Positions 44,260 through 53,284 are shown, counted from the first letter of the stretch. The stretch is 64,000 nt of DNA from Iningainema tapete BLCC-T55 (GCF_014698965.1 NZ_JACXAE010000118.1:62001-126000); one strand, 5' to 3'. The notes: generated by a model from the letters alone, not told the origin. Translations and numbers: made by a program.

Positions 44260-45143
44260 GTCATCTGGAAACGTTTAATCAGCATCGTCCGTTGTTATTT
44301 GCGATCGCATACCGTATGTTGGGAACGGTTACTGATGCTGAAGACATGGTTCAAGAAACCTTTCTGCGCTGGCAGCAAACAACGGAAGCTACAGTGAAAT
44401 CAGCCAAAACCTACTTGTCAACAATTATCACCCGCCTCTGCATTGACCATTTGCGCTCAGCCCGTGTACAAAGAGAACAGTACGTAGGACCGTGGCTACC
44501 CGAACCGCTCGTGACTCAACAAATCGACGATCCAGCCGCTCTGTTAGAGTTGGCAGACTCGCTTTCGATGGCGTTTTTAGTAGTTTTGGAACGCCTATCA
44601 CCCATTGAAAGAGCGATATTTCTGCTGCGCGAAGTTTTTGAGTATGAATATGATGAAATTGCCCAGATGGTAGGGAAAAGCCCAGCGAACTGCCGTCAAA
44701 TTCTGCGGCGTGCGCGTCAGCACATCACTGCTCAACGTCCTCGTTTTCCGGTTTCCCATCAGCAGCAGGAGCAAATTACAGCCAAATTCCTGGAGGCTTC
44801 CACTCAAGGTGATTTGCAAGGTTTGATGGTACTATTAGCAAAAGATGTCACCTATTGGTCGGATGGTGGTGGACAGGTTACCGCTGCTTTGAAACCGCTA
44901 CAGGGGGCAATGAAAGTGGCTAGATTCTTGCTAGCAATTCGCAGCAAATGGCTTTCTACAGCGGTTGCTCAGATGATTGAGATTAACGGACAACCCGGTA
45001 TACTCACACTTGTTGATGGCTCTATTCACAGCGTAACGACATTTGACATTGTAGATGGCTACATTCAATTTGTTTACACGGTGAGGAATCCACAGAAGCT
45101 CAAGCCGCTCGAAGAAATGGTTTTTCATCAAGTTTCATTCTGA
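44256..45143 (+). CDS. ECF41-type sigma factor with SnoaL-like extension
   Basis: The 295-residue protein has sigma region 2 (LLFAIAYRMLGTVTDAEDMV, QETFLRW), region 4 (AIFLLREVFEYEYDEIAQMV, GKSPANCRQILRRARQ) and a C-terminal NTF2/SnoaL-like extension. The linker motif WLPEPL (80-85) and the NGQPG motif in the extension are the marks of group ECF41. In this group the extension regulates activity without an anti-sigma factor. It is coupled to the membrane protein gene, and the operon begins with an ECF41-like promoter. Confidence 0.94.
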   Translation: MSHLETFNQHRPLLFAIAYRMLGTVTDAEDMVQETFLRWQQTTEATVKSAKTYLSTIITRLCIDHLRSARVQREQYVGPWLPEPLVTQQIDDPAALLELADSLSMAFLVVLERLSPIERAIFLLREVFEYEYDEIAQMVGKSPANCRQILRRARQHITAQRPRFPVSHQQQEQITAKFLEASTQGDLQGLMVLLAKDVTYWSDGGGQVTAALKPLQGAMKVARFLLAIRSKWLSTAVAQMIEINGQPGILTLVDGSIHSVTTFDIVDGYIQFVYTVRNPQKLKPLEEMVFHQVSF

Positions 45144-45329
45144 GCAATGAAATTAACTGCTGATGCACATCTGTTTCTATTTGTTTACATAGTGGATTAA
45201 TCAAGTCTTGAAAAAGAGTAGCTGAGATTAAACTACCATTACTATCCGGATTATTAAGCCAATTTTTTATCGTTTCAAATGATAATTGATTTAAGAACCA
45301 ACTAGACGCACTATAATTCGTTGTCTAAC

Positions 45330-45791
45330 CTACTTAGATTCCCAGTAATCATTGGGATCTGGATTGCTTTCGTAATGATTGATCGCTGTTTTTACATCTG
45401 TAATGTGTCGATATGCCCATTCACCTATGACTGCTAAAGGCTCAACAAGTGAAGTTCCCAATGCAGTGAGTGAATATTCGACTCTTGGAGGAACGGTTGG
45501 GTATACCTCTCTCTCAATTAACCCATACCGCTCCAAATTCCGCAGATTTTGAATCAGCATTTTAGGCGATACACCGACAATTTGTTGCTTGAGTTCGCTA
45601 TACCGCTTTTTGCCTTGGATTAGAGCGTAAACAATCAAAATCGTCCATTTATTGGCGATGTGTTCAAGAACTTGATGTGCAGCACAGCTTGTGTCAAACA
45701 GATTCATCTTGGCAATCCGATCAAGTGCTGGCTGAGGCAAGTAGCTCAGTTGAGAGTCGTTGAAATCATGATTTAGAGCCATGTTTACCAA
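45330..45791 (-). CDS. HxlR family transcriptional regulator
   Basis: The 153-residue winged-helix regulator has the HxlR signature: CAAHQVLEHIANKWTILIVY, ALIQGKKRYSELKQQIVGVS and PKMLIQNLRNLERYGLIERE, with C36 at the usual redox-sensing position. It is divergent from the quinone oxidoreductase gene (45884), with 92 bases between the starts, and probably represses it. HxlR regulators often respond to quinones or aldehydes. The gap 45144-45329 to the ECF41 gene holds no supported feature. Confidence 0.92.
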   Translation of the reverse strand: MVNMALNHDFNDSQLSYLPQPALDRIAKMNLFDTSCAAHQVLEHIANKWTILIVYALIQGKKRYSELKQQIVGVSPKMLIQNLRNLERYGLIEREVYPTVPPRVEYSLTALGTSLVEPLAVIGEWAYRHITDVKTAINHYESNPDPNDYWESK

Positions 45792-45883
45792 AAAGTAACT
45801 ATTGCACTTTGCTGTAAATCCTTACGGGCAGTAGTACAGCGATCATACCATATGAATGTCAGTTTTTGCAGGAGAGCAAAACC

Positions 45884-46885
45884 ATGAAAGCTTTAGTAAT
45901 TGAGCAATTTGGCGACCCCAATACATTTAGGGAAACTAATCTACCAACTCCAGAAGTTCTTCCCAATCACGTCCTGATTCGAGTAGCTGCAACCAGTGTC
46001 AATCCAGTTGATTACAAAATTCGACAAGGAGTCGTAGCAGATATTGCCCCTAGTTTCCCAGCCGTTTTGCATGGAGATGTGGCAGGAACGATTGCAGTAG
46101 TTGGAGCAGGTGTCAATCAGTTCAACGCTGGGGATGAAGTGTATGCCTGTGCAGGCGGCATCAAAGGGATGGGAGGCGCATTAGCCGAGTACATGCTGGC
46201 TGATGCCCACTTAGTCGCCCATAAACCAAAGTCTCTGACGATGGCAGAAGCAGCGGCGCTTCCTTTGGTGTCAATTACAGCTTGGTTCGGGTTAATTGAT
46301 CGCGCTCAAGTTCAACCAGGACAAAAGGTTTTAGTTTACGGAGCAACCGGAGGGGTGGGACACATGGTCGTCCAACTGGCAAAGTGGGCAGAGGCAGAAG
46401 TCTATGCTCTGGTTTCTAGTGATGAGAAGGCAGCGATCGCTCGTCATTTAGGAGCAGATATTACGATCAACTACCGTCAGCAGCCTGTTGAAGAATTTGT
46501 GGCAGAACATACAGATGGCAAGGGTTTTGATGTGGTATTTGACACTGTTGGTGACGACAATCTTCAAAATGCTTTCAAAGCCGCAAAACTCAATGGAACC
46601 GTCGTATCGATCGTTTCTCTATCTCAGCAAGATTTGACGTTACTTCATGCAAAAGGGCTAACCCTACATCTCGTTTTTATGTTGATTCCCATGCTATTTG
46701 GTGAGGGTCGCGCTCATCATGGAGAAATTCTATCGAAACTGGCTCAAATAATAGATGAAGGCAAGATACGCCCTCTGCTTGATTCTAAAACCTTCAGCAT
46801 GACTGAAATTGCTTCTGCTCATCAACACGCTGAGTCAGGTCAAGCAATCGGGAAGGTTGTGCTAACGCAATCATTCAATCTTTAA
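45884..46885 (+). CDS. NADP-dependent quinone oxidoreductase-like protein
   Basis: The 333-residue medium-chain reductase starts at the ATG at 45884 after GCAGGAGAGCAAA: MKALVIEQFGDPNTFRETNL. It has VNPVDYKIRQG near residue 44 and the nucleotide site VYGATGGVGHMVVQLAKWA near residue 150, and it lacks catalytic zinc ligands. It is a paralogue of the gene at 7171-8118. The divergent HxlR gene suggests induction by quinones or electrophiles. Confidence 0.92.
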   Translation: MKALVIEQFGDPNTFRETNLPTPEVLPNHVLIRVAATSVNPVDYKIRQGVVADIAPSFPAVLHGDVAGTIAVVGAGVNQFNAGDEVYACAGGIKGMGGALAEYMLADAHLVAHKPKSLTMAEAAALPLVSITAWFGLIDRAQVQPGQKVLVYGATGGVGHMVVQLAKWAEAEVYALVSSDEKAAIARHLGADITINYRQQPVEEFVAEHTDGKGFDVVFDTVGDDNLQNAFKAAKLNGTVVSIVSLSQQDLTLLHAKGLTLHLVFMLIPMLFGEGRAHHGEILSKLAQIIDEGKIRPLLDSKTFSMTEIASAHQHAESGQAIGKVVLTQSFNL

Positions 46886-47004
46886 TAGGATGTTCACACG
46901 ATGACTCCACTGACAGTCGAATATATTCCTTTGTATGTGGGGTGAAATGAGCAGTGAAGCAGGAAGGCTTGGAAACAGTTGCACTGCTCTGTTAGCGACA
47001 TTCG

Positions 47005-47106
47005 ATAGTTCGTTGCCCCAAAGGCACCCAGTTCGACTGCAATACCGCGCCCTGCGCCGCAAGTGCCTCCAGCGACGATCGCAATTTTATTCTTCAATGA
47101 TTGCAT
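47005..47106 (-). pseudogene. N-terminal fragment of a short-chain dehydrogenase
   Basis: The first 34 codons read MQSLKNKIAIVAGGTCGAGR and GIAVELGAFGATNY, the cofactor-binding start of an SDR enzyme (TGxxxGxG-like). The frame then runs into unrelated sequence and stops at 46894. GGAGG stands before the ATG. The rest of the gene is absent, so it is a truncated remnant. It lies between the quinone oxidoreductase gene and the broken leuS. Confidence 0.8.
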
Positions 47107-47176
47107 CGTGAACCTCCTAAATTTCTTCTAGACGATTCAAAGAAATCTATTTCTGTCTTGAGTCGAGCAGGCACAT

Positions 47177-49345
47177 TCACGTTACGAGATTGAGAATCCG
47201 ACCTGGAACGTAAACAACACGACGAATTTCCTTGTTTTCAAAATAACGCTGAATTGCCTCTGTTTGTCTTGCCACAGCGATGGCTTCTTCTTGGTTTGCA
47301 CTAGGTGAGAGGAGTACGGTTGTCCGAGTGCGTCCATTGATTTGCACCGCAATCTTCACCTGTTCTGGTATGAGAAACTCTGGATTGGCGTGAGGAAAGC
47401 TCTGTTGATGAATCGAGAATGATTCACCGATTTGATGCCAGAGTTCTTCAGTCAGGTGCGGCGCAAAGGGAGCCAGCATCAACAAATACGACTTCAATTC
47501 CACCTCACAAAGGCTTGGTTTAGATTGAAGCGCGTTAAGATACTCCATCAACGCGGAGATCGCCGTGTTGTACTTCAGCGCTTGAATATCCTCTGATACT
47601 TTGTTGATCTTTTGGTGTAGACGACGCTGCGAGTCCAAATCAGGTGAACTAGACTCAAGGCAATCCCGATGCCTGAGCGTCAATTGCCATACTCGATTTA
47701 AAAATCGCCGGAATCCGGCAATGCCGCGATCAGAAAAATCACCACCCTGATGATACGGTCCCAAAAACATCAAATAGGTGCGTAAGGTATCTGCGCCGTA
47801 TTCCTCGATATATTGATCGGGGTTTACCACATTACCTTTCGATTTGCTCATTTTGGCTCCATCTTTGGTAAGCAATCCGTGAGCGCGGAAACGCTCAAAG
47901 GGTTCCTCGAATTCGATATAACCCAAATCGTGCAGCACCATTGTGATGAAGCGGCTATATAAAAGATGTAACACTGAATGTTCTGCCCCGCCAATGTACA
48001 TATTTACCGGCAACCATTTGGCAGTAATTTGTGGATCAAAAGGAACATCATCGCGATCGCTTGAAGGATAGCGAAGGAAGTACCAGGCAGAATCAAGAAA
48101 ATTATCAGATACGTCGGTTTCTCGACGAGCCGCGCCACCACAACACGGACAACTCGTGTTGACAAATGAATCAATTTGTGACAATGGCGATGTTCCTGTT
48201 CCCTTGGGCAACCAATCCTCAGTTTGAGGTAAATGAACAGGCAACTGATCCTCTGGCACCGGAACCGTACCGCAGGTATCGCAGTAGACAATCGGAATTG
48301 GTGGACCCCAGTAGCGCTGCCGCGAAATCAACCAATCTCGTAAACGATATTGTACGGTGCGATCGCCTAAACCCTGCTGCTCAAACCAGTCGATGATTTG
48401 CCCAGCAGCATCTGCACAAGCAAGTCCGGTAAATCTCCCAGAGTCAATCAAGGTTCCATGTTCTGTGAATGCGGTATCGAGTTGAGGTGCTTTTGACGAC
48501 TCACTGGCAGGAATCACCACCTGTCGAATCGGCAACCCCATGTTTTTGGCAAACTCAAAGTCGCGATCGTCATGGGCTGGCACTGCCATCACGGCTCCGG
48601 TGCCATAACTTGACAAAACGTAATCGGCAATCCATATTGGGATACGTTCTTGGGTGAGCGGATGAATCGCATACGCACCCGTGAACTGCCCTGTTTTACT
48701 TTGGTGAGTGGCGCGAGCGAACTCAGATTGACGTGATGCCTGTTGTTTGTAAGTGGCGATCGCTTCCCTATATTCCTCAGTTACAATTTGATCGACCAAA
48801 GGATGCTCTGGAGCAAGCACCACATATGTCATGCCAAAGATTGTCTCTGGAAGAGTTGTGAATACTGCGATTTGCAACTGAGATTCAGCTATGTCCAACT
48901 GAAATTGTAAACCTTCTGAACGACTGATCCAGTTACGTTGTACTTTAACTTTTTCTGACCAGTCTAACCGATCAAGGTTAGATAATAGACGTTGAGCGTA
49001 ATGGGTGATTTTGAAGAACCACTGCTCTAATTCGCGTTGAGTCACAGTAGTGCTGCACCGTTCGCATACACCTGCGATCGCCTGCTCATCGGCAAGCACC
49101 TTTTTGCAAGAAGGACACTAGTTCACCTACGCTTTTTTGCGCACTGCCAACCCCGCTTTGAAAAACTGCAAGAAAATCCACTGCGTCCACTTGTAGTAAG
49201 AGGAGTCAGTTGTTTGGACTTGATGATTCCAGCAAAAGCGATTACCAATGCGCTTTAACTGCGTTTCTCGAAATCGTTCCACATTTTGTGCCGTCAATTG
49301 GTTGGGATGAATTCCTTGTTTGATGGCATTTTCGCTGTGATGGCA
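47177..49345 (-). pseudogene. leucyl-tRNA synthetase, N-terminally truncated with two in-frame stops
   Basis: The open part (from 49099) is 640 residues of LeuRS. It holds the editing domain, GAKMSKSKGNVVNPDQ with the KMSKS loop, and the C-terminal anticodon-binding and extension domains. Upstream in the same frame (49100-49345) come ENAIKQGIHPNQLTAQNVER and YYKWTQWIFLQFFKAGLA, interrupted by TAG codons at 49127-49129 and 49118-49120 (KKA*VN*CPSC, where VNWC is normal). The HIGH-containing first part is gone. An intact leuS must exist elsewhere. Possibly it was a second, divergent LeuRS copy. Confidence 0.9.
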
Positions 49346-49400
49346 AGACAGATGTTATCTTAAATATGTATACCACTTTTGATAAATATGGTTGTCACAT

Positions 49401-49604
49401 ATGGCAGGAAGAAAAAAGTTAGACCGTACTAATCTACATGCAAGGGTTGCACAGGGAACGGGAGATAAACTTAAAGAAATAGCTTATAAACTAGGTTATG
49501 TGTATGATGAAGAAGGTTCAACAGGTCAGTTGTTGGATGCGATCGCCTCAGGAGAAATTATCTTAATTGCTACTAAAAAAGCAGAAAATTCACAGATAAA
49601 ATAG
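49401..49604 (+). CDS. small hypothetical protein, possibly ribbon-helix-helix
   Basis: The 67-residue product from the ATG at 49401 reads MAGRKKLDRTNLHARVAQGT, then GDKLKEIAYKLGYVYDEEGS and TGQLLDAIASGE. A basic N-terminal strand followed by two helices suggests a ribbon-helix-helix or similar DNA-binding unit. I do not recognise a named family. It begins a set of three small plus-strand genes (to 50277) with no assigned role. Confidence 0.65.
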   Translation: MAGRKKLDRTNLHARVAQGTGDKLKEIAYKLGYVYDEEGSTGQLLDAIASGEIILIATKKAENSQIK

Positions 49605-49692
49605 TTAACGCTTTTAAGTAAAAATAGTTTACAATAAATATGGGGACAATTAGTCCCCAGTTAACTAACTCAGTTGTTAAAGGAGGTGCTTA

Positions 49693-49884
49693 TTGAGCAA
49701 AAACGGTAATGGTCATCAAGGTTTGTTTAATCCGGTAAAGATTTTCATCCGTATAATCCAAGGAGTTTGGAAAAAGCGCGATGAAGTGTCTAGAGAAACG
49801 TACCTTGTGGACTCAGAAGTTGTCGAACAAGATCTGGATGATATTGCAGATCAACCAGAACGACAAGACAACACCGATAACTAA
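49693..49884 (+). CDS. 63-residue hypothetical protein with TTG start
   Basis: AAAGGAGGT, a perfect ribosome site, stands six bases before TTG at 49693, and no ATG in this frame fits better. The product SKNGNGHQGLFNPVKIFIRI with IQGVWKKRDEVSRETYLV has a basic, helical centre and an acidic tail (EQDLDDIADQPE). No family is recognised. A small hairpin (49899-49919) follows. Confidence 0.6.
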   Translation: MSKNGNGHQGLFNPVKIFIRIIQGVWKKRDEVSRETYLVDSEVVEQDLDDIADQPERQDNTDN

Positions 49885-49898
49885 CACGTAGTTATCAA

Positions 49899-49919
49899 CC
49901 CCTAGTCACTAGCTAGGGG
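49899..49919 (+). terminator. CCCCTAG/CTAGGGG hairpin
   Basis: CCCCTAG (49899-49905) and CTAGGGG (49913-49919) pair over seven bases, 15 bases past the preceding stop. No strong T-run follows, so termination is uncertain. Confidence 0.4.
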
Positions 49920-49950
49920 CGATTATCCTGAAGATAAACCTAATTTGATT

Positions 49951-50277
49951 ATGACAAATTCCAGCACTGTAGTTGTGTGTCCTGTTTACTATCAAATTAT
50001 TGAGCGCAGAGGAAATGGCTGGGCGTTCAAGCACGGCGAACCGTTCATCAATTTATTTAATGCCCCAAATCTATCGATAGAAGAAGAATTTGCAGCTTTT
50101 GACACTTCGATGAAAAAAGTTGCCGTTGAGCTATTTAGAATAAACGGTGGTAAACAAGGCTATTACATAGCAAATATTTTGGATAAAAAATACTACTATT
50201 GTGGTACTGAGTGGTCAGATGTTAAAGCCAAACTTCAAGAATTGGGAATTGGTAAACCAGATCCAATGGGGGACTAA
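49951..50277 (+). CDS. hypothetical protein
   Basis: The 108-residue product (ATG at 49951) reads MTNSSTVVVCPVYYQIIERR at its start. Later segments are FINLFNAPNLSIEEEFAAFD and KQGYYIANILDKKYYYCGTE. It has no membrane segment or signal peptide. I do not recognise the family. It is in line with the two preceding small genes. Confidence 0.6.
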   Translation: MTNSSTVVVCPVYYQIIERRGNGWAFKHGEPFINLFNAPNLSIEEEFAAFDTSMKKVAVELFRINGGKQGYYIANILDKKYYYCGTEWSDVKAKLQELGIGKPDPMGD

Positions 50278-50335
50278 AGGTGCGTGTTTCTCGAAGGTTT
50301 AAGAGATCGCACAGCAGCTCGTGTATAATGGAAAT

Positions 50336-50741
50336 ATGACCATTGACGAGTTGCTGAGCGCGATATACTGCTGGTGAAAGGGATTTTTCTAGAATCCAAG
50401 TCAAGTTAGCTAGTCCTTTCATGGAACTTGGTGACTGGTATTTCAAGGGAGTTAATCTGAGCAGAACTGACTTGCAAGAAACCAAGTTCACCCACACTAA
50501 TTTGAGTGGATGTAATTTTGGTGAAGCCAAGATACTGGAGACTAGATTTATTTGTGCCAACTTGACCGATACTGACTTTAGAAATGCCAAGATAATCTTG
50601 GACGTTTCTTTCACTGAGGCTAACTTGACTAGAGCTAACTTCTTCGGAGTTGATAGTCGTGAAATTTTGAAAGCTATCTCCGACGATGCCTACTTTCAGG
50701 ATACCATCATGCCCAATGGCACTATTCTAAGTAGTGATTGA
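50336..50741 (+). pseudogene. pentapeptide-repeat protein with frameshift near the N-terminus
   Basis: The open part from 50421 has pentapeptide repeats: VNLSRTDLQETKFTHTNLSG, then ANLTDTDFRN and EANLTRANFFG. Upstream, MTIDELLS (ATG at 50336) and then, after one extra base near 50355-50362, RYTAGERDFSRIQVKLASPF are readable. Together they give the common cyanobacterial start MTIDELLxRYxAGERDFS. So the natural gene is about 134 codons with a +1 frameshift. Initiation at the internal ATG 50421 would still make a short repeat protein. Confidence 0.75.
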
Positions 50742-50758
50742 TTCTATATTAACAAAGT

Positions 50759-51094
50759 TTACGCTACACCAAATCCAGTGTATTCTCTTACATAAGGTGC
50801 TTGAAAGCCCAACACAATATCTTCTTTAGGAATACTCATTGCAGCTAATTCATGAGCAATGCGCAATTCTGTTGTATTTTGTTGCACCCAGATTTTGCCA
50901 TCTTTGATGTCTAAGTGTAAGACACAACCGTGTACTCGACGATTGCCATCCCAGCCAACATTCATTACTTGATAGTGATCTTGTTGTAGATCAAAAACAG
51001 TTTGTGATTCAATTTCACCATTGGAGATCGGTATAGCGACATAATTGCTAAGTAAGGTTTGAATACACTGGCGATACTTTTCTAGTTTATCCAT
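50759..51094 (-). CDS. xisI: XisI, fdxN-element excision controlling factor family
   Basis: The 111-residue protein is XisI: MDKLEKYRQCIQTLLSNYVA, YQVMNVGWDGNRRVHGCVLH, and IWVQQNTTELRIAHELAAMS with IPKEDIVLGFQAPYVREYTG. In Anabaena 7120 XisH and XisI are needed with the recombinase XisF for excision of the fdxN element, but xisHI pairs are widespread in cyanobacteria without it. Its start overlaps the end of xisH by 13 bases. No xisF lies here. Confidence 0.95.
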   Translation of the reverse strand: MDKLEKYRQCIQTLLSNYVAIPISNGEIESQTVFDLQQDHYQVMNVGWDGNRRVHGCVLHLDIKDGKIWVQQNTTELRIAHELAAMSIPKEDIVLGFQAPYVREYTGFGVA

Positions 51095-51498
51095 TGCAAA
51101 ATAACCTCTTGAACTGGATCGTAAATTAGCCGCTTAATTTGATAACGTTCAACTGACAGTTGAGCAAATTCTCGTTGAAAGAAGGCTTGATGAATGGCAA
51201 CTGGAATTGCTAAATATAAGGTGCGATCGGGTTCACTAATTTCTAGAGCAAGACGATAATTAAGGAATTGACCTAGTGCTGCATGGTAATCTGTGACAGG
51301 CGAGTCGCCTAAAAATGTTTTGATTTCAACGGCTATTTTCTCTCCTGCTCGTTCTGCGGCTAGAAGACGCTCTGCACCTAAGTCAATCTCTAGCTTTACA
51401 CCTCCTACTTCTACTTTGAGTGGGTCGTCAGTTATAACCCATTGTTCCTTTTCCAATGCCCGCCTAACCGCTTCATGGAAACGATCTTTCGCTGCCAT
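51082..51498 (-). CDS. xisH: XisH, fdxN-element excision controlling factor family
   Basis: The protein is 138 residues from the ATG at 51498: MAAKDRFHEAVRRALEKEQW, the usual start; a longer frame to 51534 is not needed. VGGVKLEIDLGAERLLAAER and IAVEIKTFLGDSPVTDYHAA form a PD-(D/E)xK-like nuclease core (D in EIDLG, then VEIK). It is coupled to xisI. The divergent cbiG-cobJ gene begins about 36-66 bases away. Confidence 0.95.
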   Translation of the reverse strand: MAAKDRFHEAVRRALEKEQWVITDDPLKVEVGGVKLEIDLGAERLLAAERAGEKIAVEIKTFLGDSPVTDYHAALGQFLNYRLALEISEPDRTLYLAIPVAIHQAFFQREFAQLSVERYQIKRLIYDPVQEVILQWIN

Positions 51499-51533
51499 TT
51501 TTATTCTATTATTGTTTTCAATTCCATTGTACA

Positions 51534-53276
51534 ATGCTTCTTTCTTCGCCTCACGTATGGTATATGCACAACAGCCCTAAAGTACCAGCAGCAATCATCA
51601 TTTTAAATCAAAACAGCGTCTCGCTGGCAAGGCAGATGATAACAGTTGTGCCAGCAACACTCTACGGGTTGGCGCAAAGAACATCGGATGTTGATGTCAG
51701 TTTCACCGATTTTGGTTCTACTTTACGAGAATTGTTTACCAGTGGAACTCCAATTATTGGTATTTGTGCGGCAGGAATTCTCATCCGCACTCTTGCCCCA
51801 GTTTTATCAGATAAGCGTCAAGAGCCACCAGTTTTGGCAGTAGCGGAAGATGGTAGTGCAGTGGTACCGTTACTGGGGGGACTTCAGGGTGTGAATGATT
51901 TGGCAAGGCAAATTGCAGCGGTGTTGCAAGTGCAAGCGGCAATTACAACAACGGGAGATATCCGCTTTCGCACGGCGCTTTTGGCTCCTCCTCAAGGATA
52001 TCACTTGGCTAACCCGGATGATGCAAAGGGGTTTATTTCCGATTTACTGGCGGGGGCAACAGTTAAATTAGAGGGAACTGCTTCTTGGTTGGTTAACAGT
52101 AAACTGCCTTTTGACTCAAATGGACGATTGATGATTCGGGTGACGGAATATCAGGTAGAGTTGAGTCCAAATTGTTTGGTTTATCATCCGGCAACTTTGG
52201 CAATTGGAGTAAGTAATGCGCGGGGTGTTAATCCAGATGAGGCAGTAACTTTTGTTCGTCGTATACTTGTTAATGCTGGACTTTCCCCTGCATCTTTGGC
52301 AGGAGTTTTTGCTTGGGCAGAAGAGAGGAATGCACCTGCAATTGATGCGATCGCCAACTCTTTCAACATACAAGCTCGTTTCTTAGATTGTCAAGATGCA
52401 GTGGCAATTGCCCTGGCAGCAACAGGTGCGTCAGAATTACTCGTACAAGAACTTGAAAATGGAATGAGCGTGGCAATTGCTACTGCTTCTGATATAATTG
52501 ATACTAATAATATAGGTCAAGCAAGGGGACAGCTATTTATTGTTGGCACTGGACCCGGTGCAGCACAATGGATGTCACCTGAAGTTAAACAAATTATCAG
52601 TGAAGCTACTGATTTAGTAGGTTATAGGTTTTACTTAGACTTAGCTGGGACATTAAAACCAGGGCAGCGGCGACACGAGTTTGATAACCGTGAGGAACTG
52701 GCAAGGGCAGAGATGGCTTTGGATTTAGCAGCCGGGGGGCGAAAGGTGGCGATCGTTTCCTCTGGCGATCCCGGTATATATGCAATGGCGGCGGCAGTGT
52801 TTGAAGTGTTGGATTCCAACCCTAAGCCAGAATGGCAAAGAATCAAGATTCAAGTCGCCCCTGGTATTTCAGCTATACAAGCTGCTGCAGCTAGAATTGG
52901 TGCCCCCATCGGGCATGATTTCTGCGTTATTTCTCTATCTGATATTCTCAAACCTTGGTCTGTAATTGAAAGTCGAATTATTGCCGCATCAAAGGCAGAT
53001 TTCGTTATCGCCTTTTACAATCCTGCCTCAAAACAGCGTACTTGGCAATTAGCATCTGCACGAGATATTTTACTACGCGATCGCTCCCCCCAAACACCCG
53101 TCGTGCTTGCCCGTAATCTTGGGCGTGTGGGAGAATCGGTTCTGGTGCGGACTTTAGCAGAGTTATCGCCCGATGAAGTAGATATGCGGACTCTTGTGCT
53201 AATTGGCTCAACTAAGACTAGGATAGTGCAGCATAGTGGGGGAATTTGGGTTTATACGCCGCGTCAGTATGAGTAG
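51534..53276 (+). CDS. cobJ: CbiG-CobJ fusion (cobalt-precorrin-5A hydrolase / precorrin-3B C17-methyltransferase)
   Basis: The 580-residue protein joins two cobalamin steps. The CbiG part (to about residue 330) has GTPIIGICAAGILIRTLAPV, then VLAVAEDGSAVVPLLGGLQG and the C-terminal CbiG block GVSNARGVNPDEAVTFVRRI. The CobJ part is a SAM methyltransferase with LFIVGTGPGAAQWMSPEV, then VAIVSSGDPGIYAMAAAVFE and GISAIQAAAARIGAPIGHDF. Such fusions are usual in cyanobacteria. The start may be 51534 or the later ATG at 51564. cobK is at the other end of the window. A palindrome follows the stop. Confidence 0.95.
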   Translation: MLLSSPHVWYMHNSPKVPAAIIILNQNSVSLARQMITVVPATLYGLAQRTSDVDVSFTDFGSTLRELFTSGTPIIGICAAGILIRTLAPVLSDKRQEPPVLAVAEDGSAVVPLLGGLQGVNDLARQIAAVLQVQAAITTTGDIRFRTALLAPPQGYHLANPDDAKGFISDLLAGATVKLEGTASWLVNSKLPFDSNGRLMIRVTEYQVELSPNCLVYHPATLAIGVSNARGVNPDEAVTFVRRILVNAGLSPASLAGVFAWAEERNAPAIDAIANSFNIQARFLDCQDAVAIALAATGASELLVQELENGMSVAIATASDIIDTNNIGQARGQLFIVGTGPGAAQWMSPEVKQIISEATDLVGYRFYLDLAGTLKPGQRRHEFDNREELARAEMALDLAAGGRKVAIVSSGDPGIYAMAAAVFEVLDSNPKPEWQRIKIQVAPGISAIQAAAARIGAPIGHDFCVISLSDILKPWSVIESRIIAASKADFVIAFYNPASKQRTWQLASARDILLRDRSPQTPVVLARNLGRVGESVLVRTLAELSPDEVDMRTLVLIGSTKTRIVQHSGGIWVYTPRQYE

Positions 53277-53284
53277 ACGCGCTC

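Noticed and set aside
26803-49129. TAG codons inside the SagB-like remnant and leuS as sign of amber suppression
   Set aside because: nifD, nifK and nifN end at TAG in this window, and both affected genes also have truncations or frameshifts, so decay is the simpler reading.
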